64,000 nucleotides of DNA, from NCBI GenBank assembly GCA_036924285.1, contig JAYKYS010000011.1, positions 7,626,001-7,690,000 of the forward strand, read 5' to 3'. Position numbers and translations under genes: made by a program. Below, one piece after another: positions 19,046 through 33,100 of the stretch (position 1 is its first letter; each line of letters begins with the position of its first letter). The notes under the pieces were generated by a model that had not been told where the DNA came from, made no database searches, and was given only the letters and a program-made list of their open reading frames with translations. This DNA comes from Asterella californica (Eukaryota; Streptophyta; Marchantiopsida; Marchantiales; Aytoniaceae).

Positions 19046-22000
19046 TGTATGGGAGTGAGCATTAGATCCAGCCAGGATGCCACAAGCAAGGAGACGCTGA
19101 GCGGTGCTTGTATGAGCCATCTTTCACTCTGTTTGGAGGAGCACCGAAGCTATGATTGACTTGTGTTTCGATTTGGAGCTATTTGTCTGTATTGCGTGTT
19201 GCTGTGTGGGTGCAGGTTGCATAACGGTTGGAGAAGCACAGCCATTATTGATGAATTATTGATGATTTTCCGTGTGCTAGATCGAGAGCTGTGCCCCGGT
19301 GAGCGCACACGTGAGAATGATATCAGATTACATGAAATACTCTCTATCTGGAGTAAAAATATTATTTGGAAAAGTTCTTTGCATTTCTTCATCAAAACTT
19401 TATGTAAATATTTCATGCTCAACAAAACATGATAATAATCATTCGATCTCAAACAGCTAGTTCAAATATTATAGATTGTTGATTAGTAACTTTGATGGAG
19501 ATTGATTTGATTGCATAGCTCTAGATAAACTCTCTATCACAATCGCGACAAGAATAGATGATATCATAATTGAAGTTCTCATTGATAATTAATTACTGAA
19601 AATCTATCAGCTGAGCTTTTCTACTCGGTCAGAATTCCTCATAATATTATACTGGTCTCAATTTGATGTGGACATATGTTATGTATGTCTCTAAATACTT
19701 GGCAAGGACAAGAAGAATTTTGTTTGATGAACATAGTCGTTGATTCTGTTTTTAGTTGCATTAAAGTATCATGTTGTTTATCAAGCTTTTCTACTATAAG
19801 GATTCGTTCCATTCTAAGTAAAACTAGTGCAGAAAGAAGTATCATCATGTTGTTTATCATGCTTATTTTGCTACTATTTTTCATTCGCTTCTACATGTAA
19901 AACAAGTAGACGCATGAAAGAACATGAGTTACACCAAATGCACTTTGAGCACTGATACTCGTATAAATATATATGCTTGAAGCAAACCTAAGAGAATCGA
20001 ATCAAGCATATATTTTGCAAGCTTACATATTATTGATGATGACTACCTTTATATATTTTGGATTCATGTTCACTGGATACTTCATACGTGCATGTGCATA
20101 CTGGTATTAGTTGATTGGCTGTAATACATTTAGTAACAATCACGTAGTTGAGAAGATACAAAACATAATGATGAGAAGTCCAAATGACTGTTATGATGTC
20201 AATCATGTTGTCTTCAATTTAAAGAAATAAACCTTTTCTCAATTCCTTAGAAATATTGTTTCTCTAACACAATGATAAAGACCTGGCGGGGGAAGAGAAA
20301 CTATATGCTTTCATATAGACTACTGGAGCATATTATATCGCATATTCAGAAGATGGTGGGATGATACTAGAACGAAAAAGAAATGTATTGATTTTGGGAG
20401 TGATAAGTAGATTTGGATTGAATTTCATTTTTAACATTTCGATATAGTTATCAAGCATTGCCTTTGGAGTGTCGTGAGTTATTGAAGAATGTTCTACGTT
20501 ATTAGATCTTGCAAGTTTCATGATATTGTTTACAAATGTTTTTTTAAGACAAAAGTGTGTAACAATTATGCTAATACCAAAAAGCTATGGCTGATATTCA
20601 GCTATGTAAGTCCTAAACAATGATTTGTTTTGCATGAAGTTGAGTTTTTCTTTCTGCTGAGTTTTTTTGTTGAAGAAAGAAACCATTTATATTATCGAGA
20701 ATATTTCATCATATTATTAATGAGAGAAGGCATTGGCTGTATATCTGATTGTGTATATTGGAAATGATATTGGAAAAAATTGGCTCTAATTGTCCACTAG
20801 GATGGATTTAGGTCAGCGAGTACATGGCATTGCCATAAAAGTATATAGAGATTTAAAGTAAAGTTGCTTATCACAAGTTATCTAGCTTCTAAAATAGATC
20901 AGCAAAAACGAGTTCTACATTTAAGTTCTTTTTGAAATGATTCATTGGATGCGTGCAAATTATTTATTGATGAAATATATGTGATTTTTTGTGCTTATTT
21001 GGCAAGCAATTAGGAGTGTTTACACTCTTGCTTGCTGGACAAGCAAAGAGCAGATAAAGACACTCCTGATTGGTTGTAAGATGAGCAAAGTGATTAATGT
21101 TTGATAACAATTTCACCTCATAGCAACGTTGATGATTTTCACAAGAGACCGTCCAACTCCCAGCAAAGTTGAAGGATTTGCTTGAAGTGTTCTCATAAAG
21201 GTGCAAAGTAAGCTTTGGAGAGGATACTAGGTAAGGTTTAGTGTAAAAGCTAAGTTTAAGGGTTCATTGTACAATTAAGATTAATTAGAACTAATTTAAG
21301 ATTGAGATAAATTAAGGTTAATTCCACATTTACTCATCCATTAACTCAAGATATGGTTTATTTAAGTGTACACTCTAGCTCCTTACATGGTATTTTAATC
21401 GATATACCGAAACGTGTATGTTAACAAGACCCTAAATATAATGTATGGAAGTCAGAAAGTAAAAAAGTGTTAATATATCAATAAAATCCTTTAGAATCTT
21501 AAAAATAAAGATCACAAATTACTCTACGTCGAACATGATGTTATTGATCCAAGTATAATGACTCCTGTGAGATCCCTTGTCACTCACATAGTCATGACAT
21601 CATATGCCATATATTTTCCATTAAAGCTTATCTTTGAGTTTCATTTTCCTATCACAACGATAGTGCCACGTAGAGAAAATTTCAAGGTTGTCCAGGTAAC
21701 ACATTATCATCTTGTAATCTTTATTTGTTATCGATTTTGAAAATATCTCATTTTCGTTAGCCAAGGCACTCATACTCTTTACTATCAACAGACTATCTAT
21801 CCGTTCGGATAAAGCATTTGTATCAGATGCATTTATTGTTATTGAATAAAACTCTCAAGCAAAAAATGATGTGCGTGAATCACGATTCGCAGAAAAACCA
21901 GTGAAATATATAGAAACCTATGAATGAGGAAGACTAGTTGTTGATTACATATTATCATTTCCTTTCATTTTAACCTAAAATTTGGATTTCTAATAGAGAA

Positions 22001-23269
22001 ATTCAAACCTCTTTCCATCACAAAAATTACAGGGTTCAAATGGAAAGACGTAAGTCTGAAGTGTCAAACGGTGTAAAAGATGACAGAACATCTATAGACG
22101 TCTATTTCAGAAATTTTCAACGGTTTTCAAGAGATCTATATACTTCCGTTTGAGAAAATTTTAATGGTTTTCAGGAGATCAATACGGCTTTATATTACAA
22201 ACATCTAATTATTGTAAAGTTTAGGTGGTACGTAAATTTATAACAAAAACCTGCAAAAAAAGTTGTAGGGGGAGTTACAGTAGTATTTTACATCCAATTG
22301 TAGGGGTTTGAGAGTCCCTAATGTGTACATAAGAGGAAGAGACGGGATTGACATGCGTCATGAAATACCATGGGTTTCCTGTCAATCTCTGGCTCCATGC
22401 CGGCCATCCGCTGGAACTCCATACCCGTAAGTTATCGTAAGGAAATGTTCCCGTTACGTTCCGGCCGCCCAAAACTTTGACACGCACTACTAGTACTAGG
22501 ACGTGTCAAATGTTACCCGTAAAGGTTCCCGGAGGTTCCGTAAAACCGTTTGTGGGAAGTTGCCTGGATAGAGAATTCCCGTTCCCACGAGAATTGGCGT
22601 GATGTAGCCTGCAGGATGCCCGTAGGCTTTCTTTCTCTGTTTAAATTCCCAATCGCAGTTCTTTGCACTTTCTGCAACCCATAATAGTCTCGGACATTTT
22701 TTGCTTCAAGTTGCGGCTTCAAAACCCTACTCTCGTTTTCACTTTTACGGGATCAACTTTGACACCGCCTGCTTGCACTGTAGGTCGCAGTCCGTCGGAC
22801 GAAGAATCACTGTTGCGTGTTTCTCAGCACCGACTCTCTCGCCGTCTCCGGTCGAAAATCAAGGAAGAAATATCTGACACCACGACATTCAGAGTTCGTT
22901 TGCTCCAAAGCTTTGTCTAAACTTTTGGCTGGCTGAGTTGCTCCCGGAAGTCGTCGTAAAATATACATGTATCGAATCACCAGAATGACACATGTTCTGT
23001 TGAGAGGCACGCGTCCTTTTCTACCACAATGGTTACTGGTGATGCATTCCCAGGTCAAGATACCAAACTTGTACTCAGGGCGAAGGATCTGTTTTCAAAA
23101 CTCCATCAGTTACAAGGACTAGTTATGAGTAGCCCAGAAGCTGTGAACCTGATTGATTGAAGTCGCTGTCACATAACTTCGGAAGCATCGATCGAACGAA
23201 TCTATTCGGCTTCAACCGGTCCACCAAGTTGAGTTGTAATTCAGGTCGATTTTGGAACTGATATATGAG
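19046..23269. other. Intergenic region downstream of the dynein gene; no gene recognised
   Basis: It is AT-rich to about 22.2 kb, then more balanced. Short frames on both strands (for example 19150-19452 minus, 22663-22920 plus, 22807-23058 minus) have no recognisable motif. The part just below 23,270 should hold the dynein 3' untranslated region; no confident polyadenylation signal was chosen. Confidence 0.5.
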
Positions 23270-26200
23270 TTACGTTGCAAGAGCCAGGAGAAGTGCAGTA
23301 CCACGCTTCACCCAATGATCAGAGTCTGATGCACCACACTTTACGGTGACGAATAAGATAAAACTGGGCCTCTCTCTCGTTCCTGTGCGAAGAGGGTACA
23401 GAAATAGCGGACATTGATATAATCCCTTCAGATTCCTTTTCTTGTTCACTACTGGCTTGAATAACATGATAGGCATAGGCACTATCAGCTCCATGGGCTT
23501 CGGTTCCTGAACAGTTTAGAAGCGAAAATGAGCTGAAGTCTACTTCGGGTTCAAAAAGTCAGATTACCCTTATTACAAGCCGATAGAGGAGAATTCCCGT
23601 GAGCTACAAGACTCCTTACACACTCCCGTGTGTGTTGTTAGGGTAAAGAAACCGTACGTAGGAGAGTGAACACATACCAAATCCTACAAAGTTAGCTACG
23701 AAGTTAGCCACCCATCCACCCACATGAAAGCTCGTCGTCTACGTACTTGCTAGCCAGGAAGGGTGGACTTCATGGAAAGCACAGCATGAATTATTAGCAC
23801 ATCACTGCAGACCTTTGTCGGTTAAGGTATTTAGGTTCCGTTGAGACAAGGTTTGTTGCTTGTTTGGAAAAAAATATTCCTTCCGGCGCACAATGGAAAC
23901 CGTTGCGAGCTGCTCCAGTAGAGAAAGGTGGAGGGGACGAGGAGTACTACCGTCAAGCAGTCATTTGCTCTGTCCCAACCTGCTCCTTCTAAGTACAAGC
24001 CTTTGACGTAGACTCCCTCCTTGGGATACTCGGTGATCTCCATTTCATCTTTGTAGATCGTGGTGAAGTCCCACACTAACGTATCAATAGGTATCTGGTT
24101 CTTGCGTGCAGTTGTCTGCAGCACGGCTGTAAGAAAGTCGGCTGGATATGTGAAACCGGCCAACCAATAGCAGATTGGATATGTCCCCTCAATCCACAGC
24201 TTAAGCTCAGCTATTCTTGCCTGAAGATCTCTTGCCCACGATCCCAAAGGTTTTATTGTTGGATACGCCCTGGTCATGGCACGGACAAACTCAAGCAAGA
24301 GTAAGAATTTAGAGGTGGTGGCGCAGTGATCACGGACTGCATAAACAGAAAATGTTGCCAGAAGGCAGTTCTTCTCAAAGATGCATTTCAGGTTTCACGA
24401 AGTAAAACAGCTGAAGTTAGAAACTACTGCCCTGAAGAAATGCGGTTCCTACTAGTACTTCCACGTACGTTCTAAGCTATAGTGCACATTAACCTTCTTG
24501 AGCTTGCCCCTCTTAGGTCCCTCGGTCGGGATAATTTCGAAGAATAGTGCAGAAACAAAAGAGAAACAAAAGCAGCGGTTACTCTCACTTGATCCACTGT
24601 GCCGGTACACGGCCAGCTGCAAAGGCATCAAATATAATGGTCAAATCGTAGGACATCACCACCAATCCTTGGATACCCTTTTGCAGTTCTTGGCACTGAC
24701 TCCGGATCTGATTCAGCAGAATACTGTAACGTTCTAACTCCTGGAACAGCACTGTGTGAAGAGCTGAGGGGTCCAAAGACTTGGACTTGATGATCTCCGG
24801 GAGATTAAACGGCTCAGGTACCTGCGCAAGTAGTGGAGTGGACACCTACGTTAGTCTCTTGAAATACTAATCTTGACATTTAAACTAACTGATCCATCGT
24901 AGACCTCTTGAACTGAGATCCCTGTGAATTTGCATCTGGTTTTACAATTTCAGCAGCAGGCCTTCAGATTTTCACACACCTGCATCAAAAGTTCGCTTGC
25001 AAGGCCATCCACTACCTGTTCCTTACTTGCCCCTTTTTTACCGGTCTCTGCACCAGCATGCAAACCAACTATTGTTGCCAAAATTTCTCTACTGTCAGCA
25101 AGCTGATAAGCAATATCTGCATTGGGATGTTGACCAAATGCCTCAGGTCTATCATGTGACGGTAGGGTCATAATGAACTCCTTGTGACTCCCGAGGGTTC
25201 CATCATCAGGTACGTGGTAGGCCATCAAAGAAGAAAGCTCGAAATTTGTGGTGGTAAGTATTTCTTTGCAGTAGAACTGATTCAAATATGAAGTAAGTAC
25301 TCTTCGGTCAAGCTCATCGGTGACACGACCACCGTAGTTGGCTTGTGAAATCAGAAACTTCAGAGCCTCGAATGGTGTCTCGGCGTACTCATCTAGGTAG
25401 GTCCTCAACAGATCATCTGACACCTGTTGGAAGCAAGGAAGGTTAATTTGTGGATAAGAGGGAGTTCAAATCGGTCTGAGTTCGTTCGTTACTCTCTTTT
25501 CCCGCAAAGGGTTGACTACAGACGAAAACACGTACGTGAAGATACTCCGGAATACTTAAGTTCAGAGGTTTAAAAAGAGCACGTTCGCTGTGTGAAGAGG
25601 AAGGACGAAAGAAGCACGTGAAGTATGGAGAGGGTATCACCTCAAAATCCGTGTCATTGAAATCGTAAGGTATGTTGAGGCCAAGGTTCCCAAACTTGCG
25701 TCTTTCCAAAAGAACGCTGTGGAAGTAAGCGAGGGCAAAGAAGAGCTTCTGATATTTATCTTGTTTCTTGCATTTATAAAATGACTCCTCCGTTACCGTG
25801 TTGTACATCCGCAGCAAGTTAGCACGAAGGCCCTGCAAAACCATTGACCCAAAGTCAGAAGTTATTGCAACTAATCAAGTTTTATCCATCAATTCCAGAA
25901 GATTATTACGAAACCCAACGCTGGGATCCATTTACTTACTTTCGGAGGCTCAGCAGTCATTTTAACGCTCCTTTGCAAAATGCCTATAGGAAATTTATCA
26001 GTCGGGACGCTAGACAACCATAATCGGAAGGCTGGGTTGGGCTTGATCTTTTCGAATGTGGAGATAATTTTTTCCAGCTGAGGAAGCCAGCTGGTCATGA
26101 GTTGACAGTTGGCGAGGAAAACCCATCCTCCAGACTTCGCCTGCAATATCGAGAAACGGTGTAAGGATGAACCAGATTCACAGCAGCTACCGCAAATTAT

Positions 26201-27122
26201 CCATAAACTGATTGACTAGAGGGTAAACAATGCATTTGCAAGGTCCTCTGTCCTCGGTATGAGTCAACGTTTACTCTTCCTTCCTTCCTGATGCAAACGG
26301 AAGGCTTACTGCGTCGTTGATGAGCCGGATTGCAACGGGGGCTTGGCCTTGCCCGAGCGCTACAGCGTGGAAATCGTTCTCCATTTGCTTCAGAGTAGCA
26401 AATTGTCTCAGTCCAGTAGTTGGATCTACTCCTGAATATTTGTCAAGTCCCATATGCAGTAAGTCAGAGAGCTTATACCAATAAGGTAGCTTGGAAAACT
26501 CAGCCTGATGAAATGCTCAATGGCATGTTTGTTCTGTAAACATATCGTACGTACTTGCTCTGCAGCAGATGCTAGTAGAACAACACGTCAGGTACAGTGT
26601 CTAGCGCGTTACCCGCAGAGAGAATGAACAGCAGAGGACTAGCCGGCACTGAGTCCCCGTAAGAATCTCCCAGGTCCAGAGGTGGAGGTTCGACGAACTT
26701 TTGTCCTAAGAAGTTGGAGACGTACGCCGTACATGTATAGATAATTCGATCCTGCAGATGTGCAGATGTGCAGATGCACGAGATCAAGTTCTTGATAGGT
26801 ATACATATACGCTTCTCTGTGTTCATGTGCTGGATTATTACATGGATTTAAAGTATACGAAGACAAGGCAGAAGGGGGAAGTACCATCAAAACAGCTACT
26901 ACTGGAGCTTCTACTTTGGAAGCCCAAACTTCAACTATTATCCTACAGTTGCCGGGGAAAAAGGTCTAGTGTTTCCCAGACCATTCTGAATGACCGCATT
27001 ATCATCATGCGTTGAAGCTCACTGCACTTCTCCTCCCAGTCCCCAGGAAGTTCCATGTCTTCGGGCTCAGGACTCTTATACCACTCGTGCCATCTTTGTT
27101 GCTCGGCCTTCAAGTTATCCAG
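23270..27122 (-). other. Dynein exons 62-70: AAA6 and C-terminal domain
   Basis: Exon limits: 62 27122-26982, 63 26751-26613, 64 26431-26310, 65 26140-25940, 66 25832-25641, 67 25423-24980, 68 24821-24589, 69 24269-23951, 70 23506-23270 including TAA. Phrases are [13 protein letters not shown] (exon 63), [15 protein letters not shown] (exon 64), [20 protein letters not shown] (exon 65), [13 protein letters not shown] and [12 protein letters not shown] (exon 67), [11 protein letters not shown] (exon 69) and [16 protein letters not shown] (exon 70). The acceptor of exon 63 lies after three copies of GCAGATGT (plus strand 26753-26776). Confidence 0.9.
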
Positions 27123-30100
27123 CTGGATTCGTATAAAATTGTAAGCGTCGAGCACTTGGGGAAAAAGGATGTTAGGTCTCTAGTAAATAGCGCAAGTGTA
27201 ATCAACTGGCTAAGGCATGTCTCTTGTAGCACATTAGGGGAAAGCGGTTGTCTCAGTCAACAAGGTGAGGAAGACACAACAACGAGATGTGAACAAAACC
27301 GCGTACGAAGAGTACATACAGGTGAGGATGAATTCCTTCAGCTAAAAACTGGGAGTGGATGGAACTCCACGGAAAAAGGAACTCGTCCTATGAATATCAC
27401 CAGAGAACAACGTTGGATACTTTGGACTTGGAGCTTACAAAGTTTTCGAAAGGAGGTATTTTGACGAGCTCGTTGATATTGTCCCACGTCTCTTCGTTGA
27501 TCCAATTTGGAAATGGATTTGGAGCTTGTGTTGCCTTGTCCATCACAATCCCCCCTTTCAAGAAAAAGTTCCACTCTTGATTCGTAATTTCTCCGATTCT
27601 CATGAGAATCTTGGAACTGATCTGTAGATTGGCAAGTGCGCGAGAACTTTTAGTATCTGCGCTTTTGAATTACCTTCGATGCATAAGTCAGCAATGACGG
27701 ATGGTGCATTGTCACTATAGTTGTGAACCTTCGAGTGAAAGATACTATCTCAAGACTCATCTCATTATTTGGGTATCTCCATTGACTCTATAGTTATTTC
27801 TTTTGATATTTATATCACTCACTATTACAGCTCACTAACAACCAACATTTACATAATCTTTTAAGCAGTCCGATGCAGTGAGTCATATTTCAGAATTATA
27901 TCCAAAATATTTCTGGTTGAACACTTTGCTATGCTTGTATATTTTTGGAACTCTGTAATTTGTTATTTTTGTTTGTAAAAGTTTTGTTCGTACAACTTTT
28001 GAGACTGAGTATGATTATCAACAATAATCATACTCAGGCTAGTTTTTAAATGTAGGTCTTCCAAGACAGAAGATCTCATGTTGATAAACGGTGTTTCATT
28101 GAGTGTTAAAGTAGAGATCAGAATCATCTGCAAAAGAAATTACATTCAAGTGGTTCTCAACATCCAAATGTGCGTCGGGTGCGTTGCATGAGAAAAATAA
28201 AACAAATCATGAGATGATGGAAACATCCCATCGTAACAGTTCTTAATCAAACACAGATGGAACTTAACAACGGGGAATGTACTGTTGTAAGAGAAGAAGG
28301 GACAGGTACGGTATACCTGAAGTGATAGCAACAATTTATGCTTCCCAAATAGTCCACGAGTGGTGTACTTATAAACCGCGTACGTGTGGAATTCATTGAG
28401 CCCTTTGATTCTCTCGTTGATGTTATCCGACCTGTTGCCACAAAGATCAACTTAGAAGAAAAGGTATTGTATTTACTTCTTTACAACTGAAAGAACGATC
28501 CCGTGCTGTGGTAGCCTACCAGCCTTGCATGTTGATGCCATGCCATTGCGCGCTGAGTTCGATGAGGCGCATGTAGACATTGAAGCTATTACACACTCTG
28601 TTTGTAGCAGTATATAGTTGAAAGAAAGGTATAGGATGAGGATTAACATACTTGGCAGACTTCGCAATCGATATGAGGAAGAGTTCGGTATATGCTTCCA
28701 AAGAGAACTGGTACATGGGGTCTATGGATACAAGCTCAATGAGGATGAAGTAGAGTAGCGCAGCACGTTCAGCGCAGGGTTTGTATGCGGAGCTGGCAAC
28801 TTCTATCTTCCTACTATTTATCTCGGCTACCTCTAGTGACTCTTTCACCTGCAGAATGTTCGTGGCTTGATTACGATGAAGCTTTATACTTTACGCTGAA
28901 GCTTTATGCATAAGAAGAAAATGCATTTATTACGACAAGAAGCATCAAGACTAGAGCGAGTTGCAAACCTTCTCCCAAGTTTCTTTCGAAGTATCCAGAG
29001 TTGCGATCAATTCGAGGTTGTCCAACAAATTACCCTCTGCAGTAGCAAGCAAACGGAGAATGTCGTCCTCACACTTGATTTGTGTTTTCTTCCCTTGGGA
29101 CACCTGTTTCGAGGAACAGCAGTGAAATTAGAGTTGGCTCGTTGAAAATTCGGAGCTGCATCAGTTCTCGATCGTTTAGAAAGCAGGGTCCACCTCGTCG
29201 TAGGGATAAGAAGTGGCCGAGTATCTTTGCGGGCAGAAGTCTATGTAAACTGGGTAATTGTGGGAAAATACGAGTCTGCTGATTGTGATTACTACCATGA
29301 TTCAGTCATCCAAACACACACCATACAGAGCATGTCATGGAACTATCTTACAATCACAATAAGCTCGTTTCTCTGCTTATCCAAGTCTGGTCTCTCCTTC
29401 TGTACGATCAGAGTCAAGAGCTGATTCTCTAGACTGGTCTCTTTCACAGCGAAGTTGATAATGCTGGTTTTTGTGGAGATTTCAGGAGGGAAGTGTGGAT
29501 TTGAAAGCTTTGTGGTAATGTAGAGTCTGAAGTTAAAGTTGTAATCCAGCTCTTTGTCACCCAACCGGATGAAGAACTGCACAGCCAAGTAAAGAAAAGT
29601 TGAAACTTAGGGCACGGGCAAATGCTTCTTTTCCAGTGCTCGTTATCAGGAGTATGCTCTAAACTTTATTTCTTCGTGGCAGTTAATACCATTGTTTCCA
29701 TATCCATATAGTTGTGGTTCTCCAGGGATGTTCTGCTAGTTCAGTCTTGGTAAAAGAAGGTGCTTTGCGGGAAGTCATACTCACGTTTTGTCCTCGCTGT
29801 ATGTACGACCTTGCAAGTATGGGTTCAAGAGCTGGGTCTATCACCTCATAAACATCTTCCAACATTACAGGAAGACCTGTCTGTAATGCATTTTCCATCA
29901 CTTTCATCATGTTGTCACTCTGCGCAGAACAAAACGATCTACGTATGTCACAGGGTACCAGTACAGTGGCGGACTGGGTCTGGAGTTATTAGACGACCAC
30001 AATGCTCCCACATAAATTTCTTTAAAACGGAATGATCTGTCTAGCAGAGTGCGTCCACATGATCACGAGTACTACTGGCTGAACATGTCAACCGCCGCAG

Positions 30101-33100
30101 TTAGCTGGATAGACAGATGTGATGCTTTTTAATTCCGGTGTAAGGTTGAATCTATGACTGTTCGGTTTCTGTGACATTACTTACTTGTAGATCCACAACT
30201 TGTAGGCCATTTTTTGCCTCCATATTCTTTATCCACTTCTTGGCTTGTTCCTGGATGTATCCACCAGATAATAGGTCAGTGAAGTGATGTCTTGTTTGAA
30301 GGAAAACTGATCAGGGGTGATGTGAGAGAGAACGTTCCCCCAAACTTCTGTACGTTCTTCTAGATGTCCCAGATCAAAATATTGTCAATTCTTTGCCCCC
30401 TCTAGCAACTCATATCTGGGACTTGTGCATCCGTGTCCCTCTTGTTCTTTCATTTCTTTTAATTGGAAAATAATATTTCATTTTTGCTGTTGGTTATAAT
30501 ACTATTTACTACGTTCTAAAGCTAGGTCGCTTCAGTCGAGGAGCAGAGTTGGAGGATATATCACCACTGTGGATTCAAAGCGTATGTTGGTTCAGCAATA
30601 CGAGCCCATTAGATGAAAATTCACCTGAGGATCAATCATCAGAGGCCACCTCATAGCGCGGGTCACAAGGACACCGTTTTCAGAGGAGAACGCATCTGCA
30701 GGCAAACCCTGAATGTTCCACTCTCTCACGTCGCCAGCATCCGCCAAGAAGGAGTCGAATGAGAAGTTAGGTGAGGATGGGATTGCAAGTCTCGTAACCT
30801 GCATAGAAAGGTCATGCATTTGGTATGTCTTGAAGCAAAGTTATTTGGCCGATCAGACCAGAAACAATATAGATAAGTGCCATCTAGTGTATCACGTAAC
30901 CGATTCGTGTTAAGAGGTCACCTCAGCAACCCAGCCACTGACGAGGTCATCCCGGAACTCAGAAGCGAAGGGCCCTGAATAGGAGAGGCAAGCAGCAGCC
31001 ACCAGGCAATCACCAGGCAGCTTCTTTATTCCCTCCTCAAAGTTTATGATCGAAGCTTCCCATCTTTCCTTCTCGCCAGCCAGTCCAGAAACGAGTTTTT
31101 CCGCTCGAAATAGTTTAACCTGTAACAGGACACGTCGCATCACCATTGAATGATGGCAGTACCGCTATCTGTCAGTTCAGTTGCAGAAACATCCACAGCA
31201 GAATCATCAGGAGCGCCCATTGATGGATCATATATGCAACACGGGCGTTAACGAAGCAGGGCACTCTTTTGAGTCCATATGTGAGTAAGTTAGAGATGAC
31301 GTAAAGTAGAAAACTAGTTGAACTCCGGGCTCACATTCAGGTCATCCAGTTCTACTTGAAGTGCCTCCTTGGCAGCAATCGACTTATCGTACTTGTCCTT
31401 CAAAGCCTGGATCTTGGCAAGGAGCTCAGCGAGTTGGTTCCTGGCCCGGGTACGAACAGTGGCACACCAGTTAAGACAATTGTCTCAAAGCAAGTACACA
31501 ATTGTGCTTCTGGGAAGTCGTTCATAACCAAATATTGAAACATATCACGTAAAGATCTACAAAATGCCTGCTTTTCCAACTAAACTTACCAGTCACTTCT
31601 TGACCCCCAAGCAAAGAGTAGAAAGAAACAGTATCGTACTTTGCTTTCGTTAGTGATGCTTCCTGCCTGGCAAGATTGTCTTGCGCAGTTTTCAGCTTGA
31701 GCTTCTTAGGCATGACGTCCTTATTAATGTACCCAAATGTTTCCATAGCACGAACCTGCACCAGAATCCAACTCTCGTTACACATCTGAGACATTCGTAG
31801 TTGAGAAAGGCATTCTGCTACTGTATGTCTTTGTCTCTTTGTCCCTAACAAACAAGATTGACACCAAACGAGAGGAGACTTGGGTAACTTACCCACACGC
31901 AGAGACCCCTGCAGGCACCGGACACTCTACCAATGGTATCTGGAACAAACTCGGGCAGCTTTGTGAACTTCCCTATTTTTTTCAGTAGAGGATCGTCCTG
32001 CACTCATCTCATAAGCGCAAACAAGCGTTCTTACGTCAGGGATTGAGAAGCAGGGGTTGGTGGGTCTGATGGTTCAACTTGAGCCTTGAAGCACCATGAT
32101 GCCGGCTTATGTAAAGAGGACGGATATTATTTCAACCAAAGAATTCAAGAGCACAGGTTGCTGAGACTTTACCATTGTGTCTTTATCATAACCCATAAGG
32201 TTCTGAAGAAACTGGGAGTCTCCTAGTTCCTTCTTGGCCTGTTCCCAAGTAGGTTGCTTCCTCAGCACTGTCATTACGGCGGACAGAGTCATCTCAATCA
32301 GACCAGGCGGCTTTGCATATGCCTTCACCTCACTGAGATCCTTCTTAGTAAGTACATTCAGGGCCGCCTCAGCGGCATTCAATGCGGGCATTGCCTTGTC
32401 AAGATCTTGCTGACAATCCAATGCGATGGCGTTGCACACGACAGTTTCCTTTTCTATTTGAGCCGCTTCTGCGTTCACCTGTATGTTTCTTTGTTTGTTT
32501 AGCAGAGGTTGTACAGGCCTTGTATGTACAAATCACGGGACCAACATACTTTTACCCTTAGAAGTAGAAAAGGATCTCTTCCCAGAACATCTTTGACCAC
32601 ATTTAGGCATGCTGTCAAACAGTTTCCACTCCAGATTCTGTGCACCGAATTTTCGAGCAGTTCCAACAGTTCTCCTTCCTCAGGGGAGAACTCTTACGAT
32701 TGTAACTCAGTACACACAGGTAACAGGACGGCCGTACGATCGTGGACAATAGTACATAGGCAAACTAAACTTTTTATATGCCGGTGCCCGCGTCTCAAGT
32801 CTCTCCATCTATACAGCTAGCTATATTAATTCTTGCGAAGGCAACGACAACAACGAGTACTATGCTTCTTCTTTCTTTTTGCTCATAAACCACGGCGAAA
32901 CCACAGGCCCGTATACCCCTATATTACGAGAAAAAAGGCCACCCTCAAAAAGGCGGGAAAGGTCACCCTCAACAAGTACTATGCTAGAAAGATATGAGCA
33001 GGAAGTTGCCTTAATCTCCTGATCGTCGACAACTCTTTTCTCTGTGACAATCTGCACAAGGACCTCCTCACATTCTTTCTTTGCTTGAGCAACAACTACT

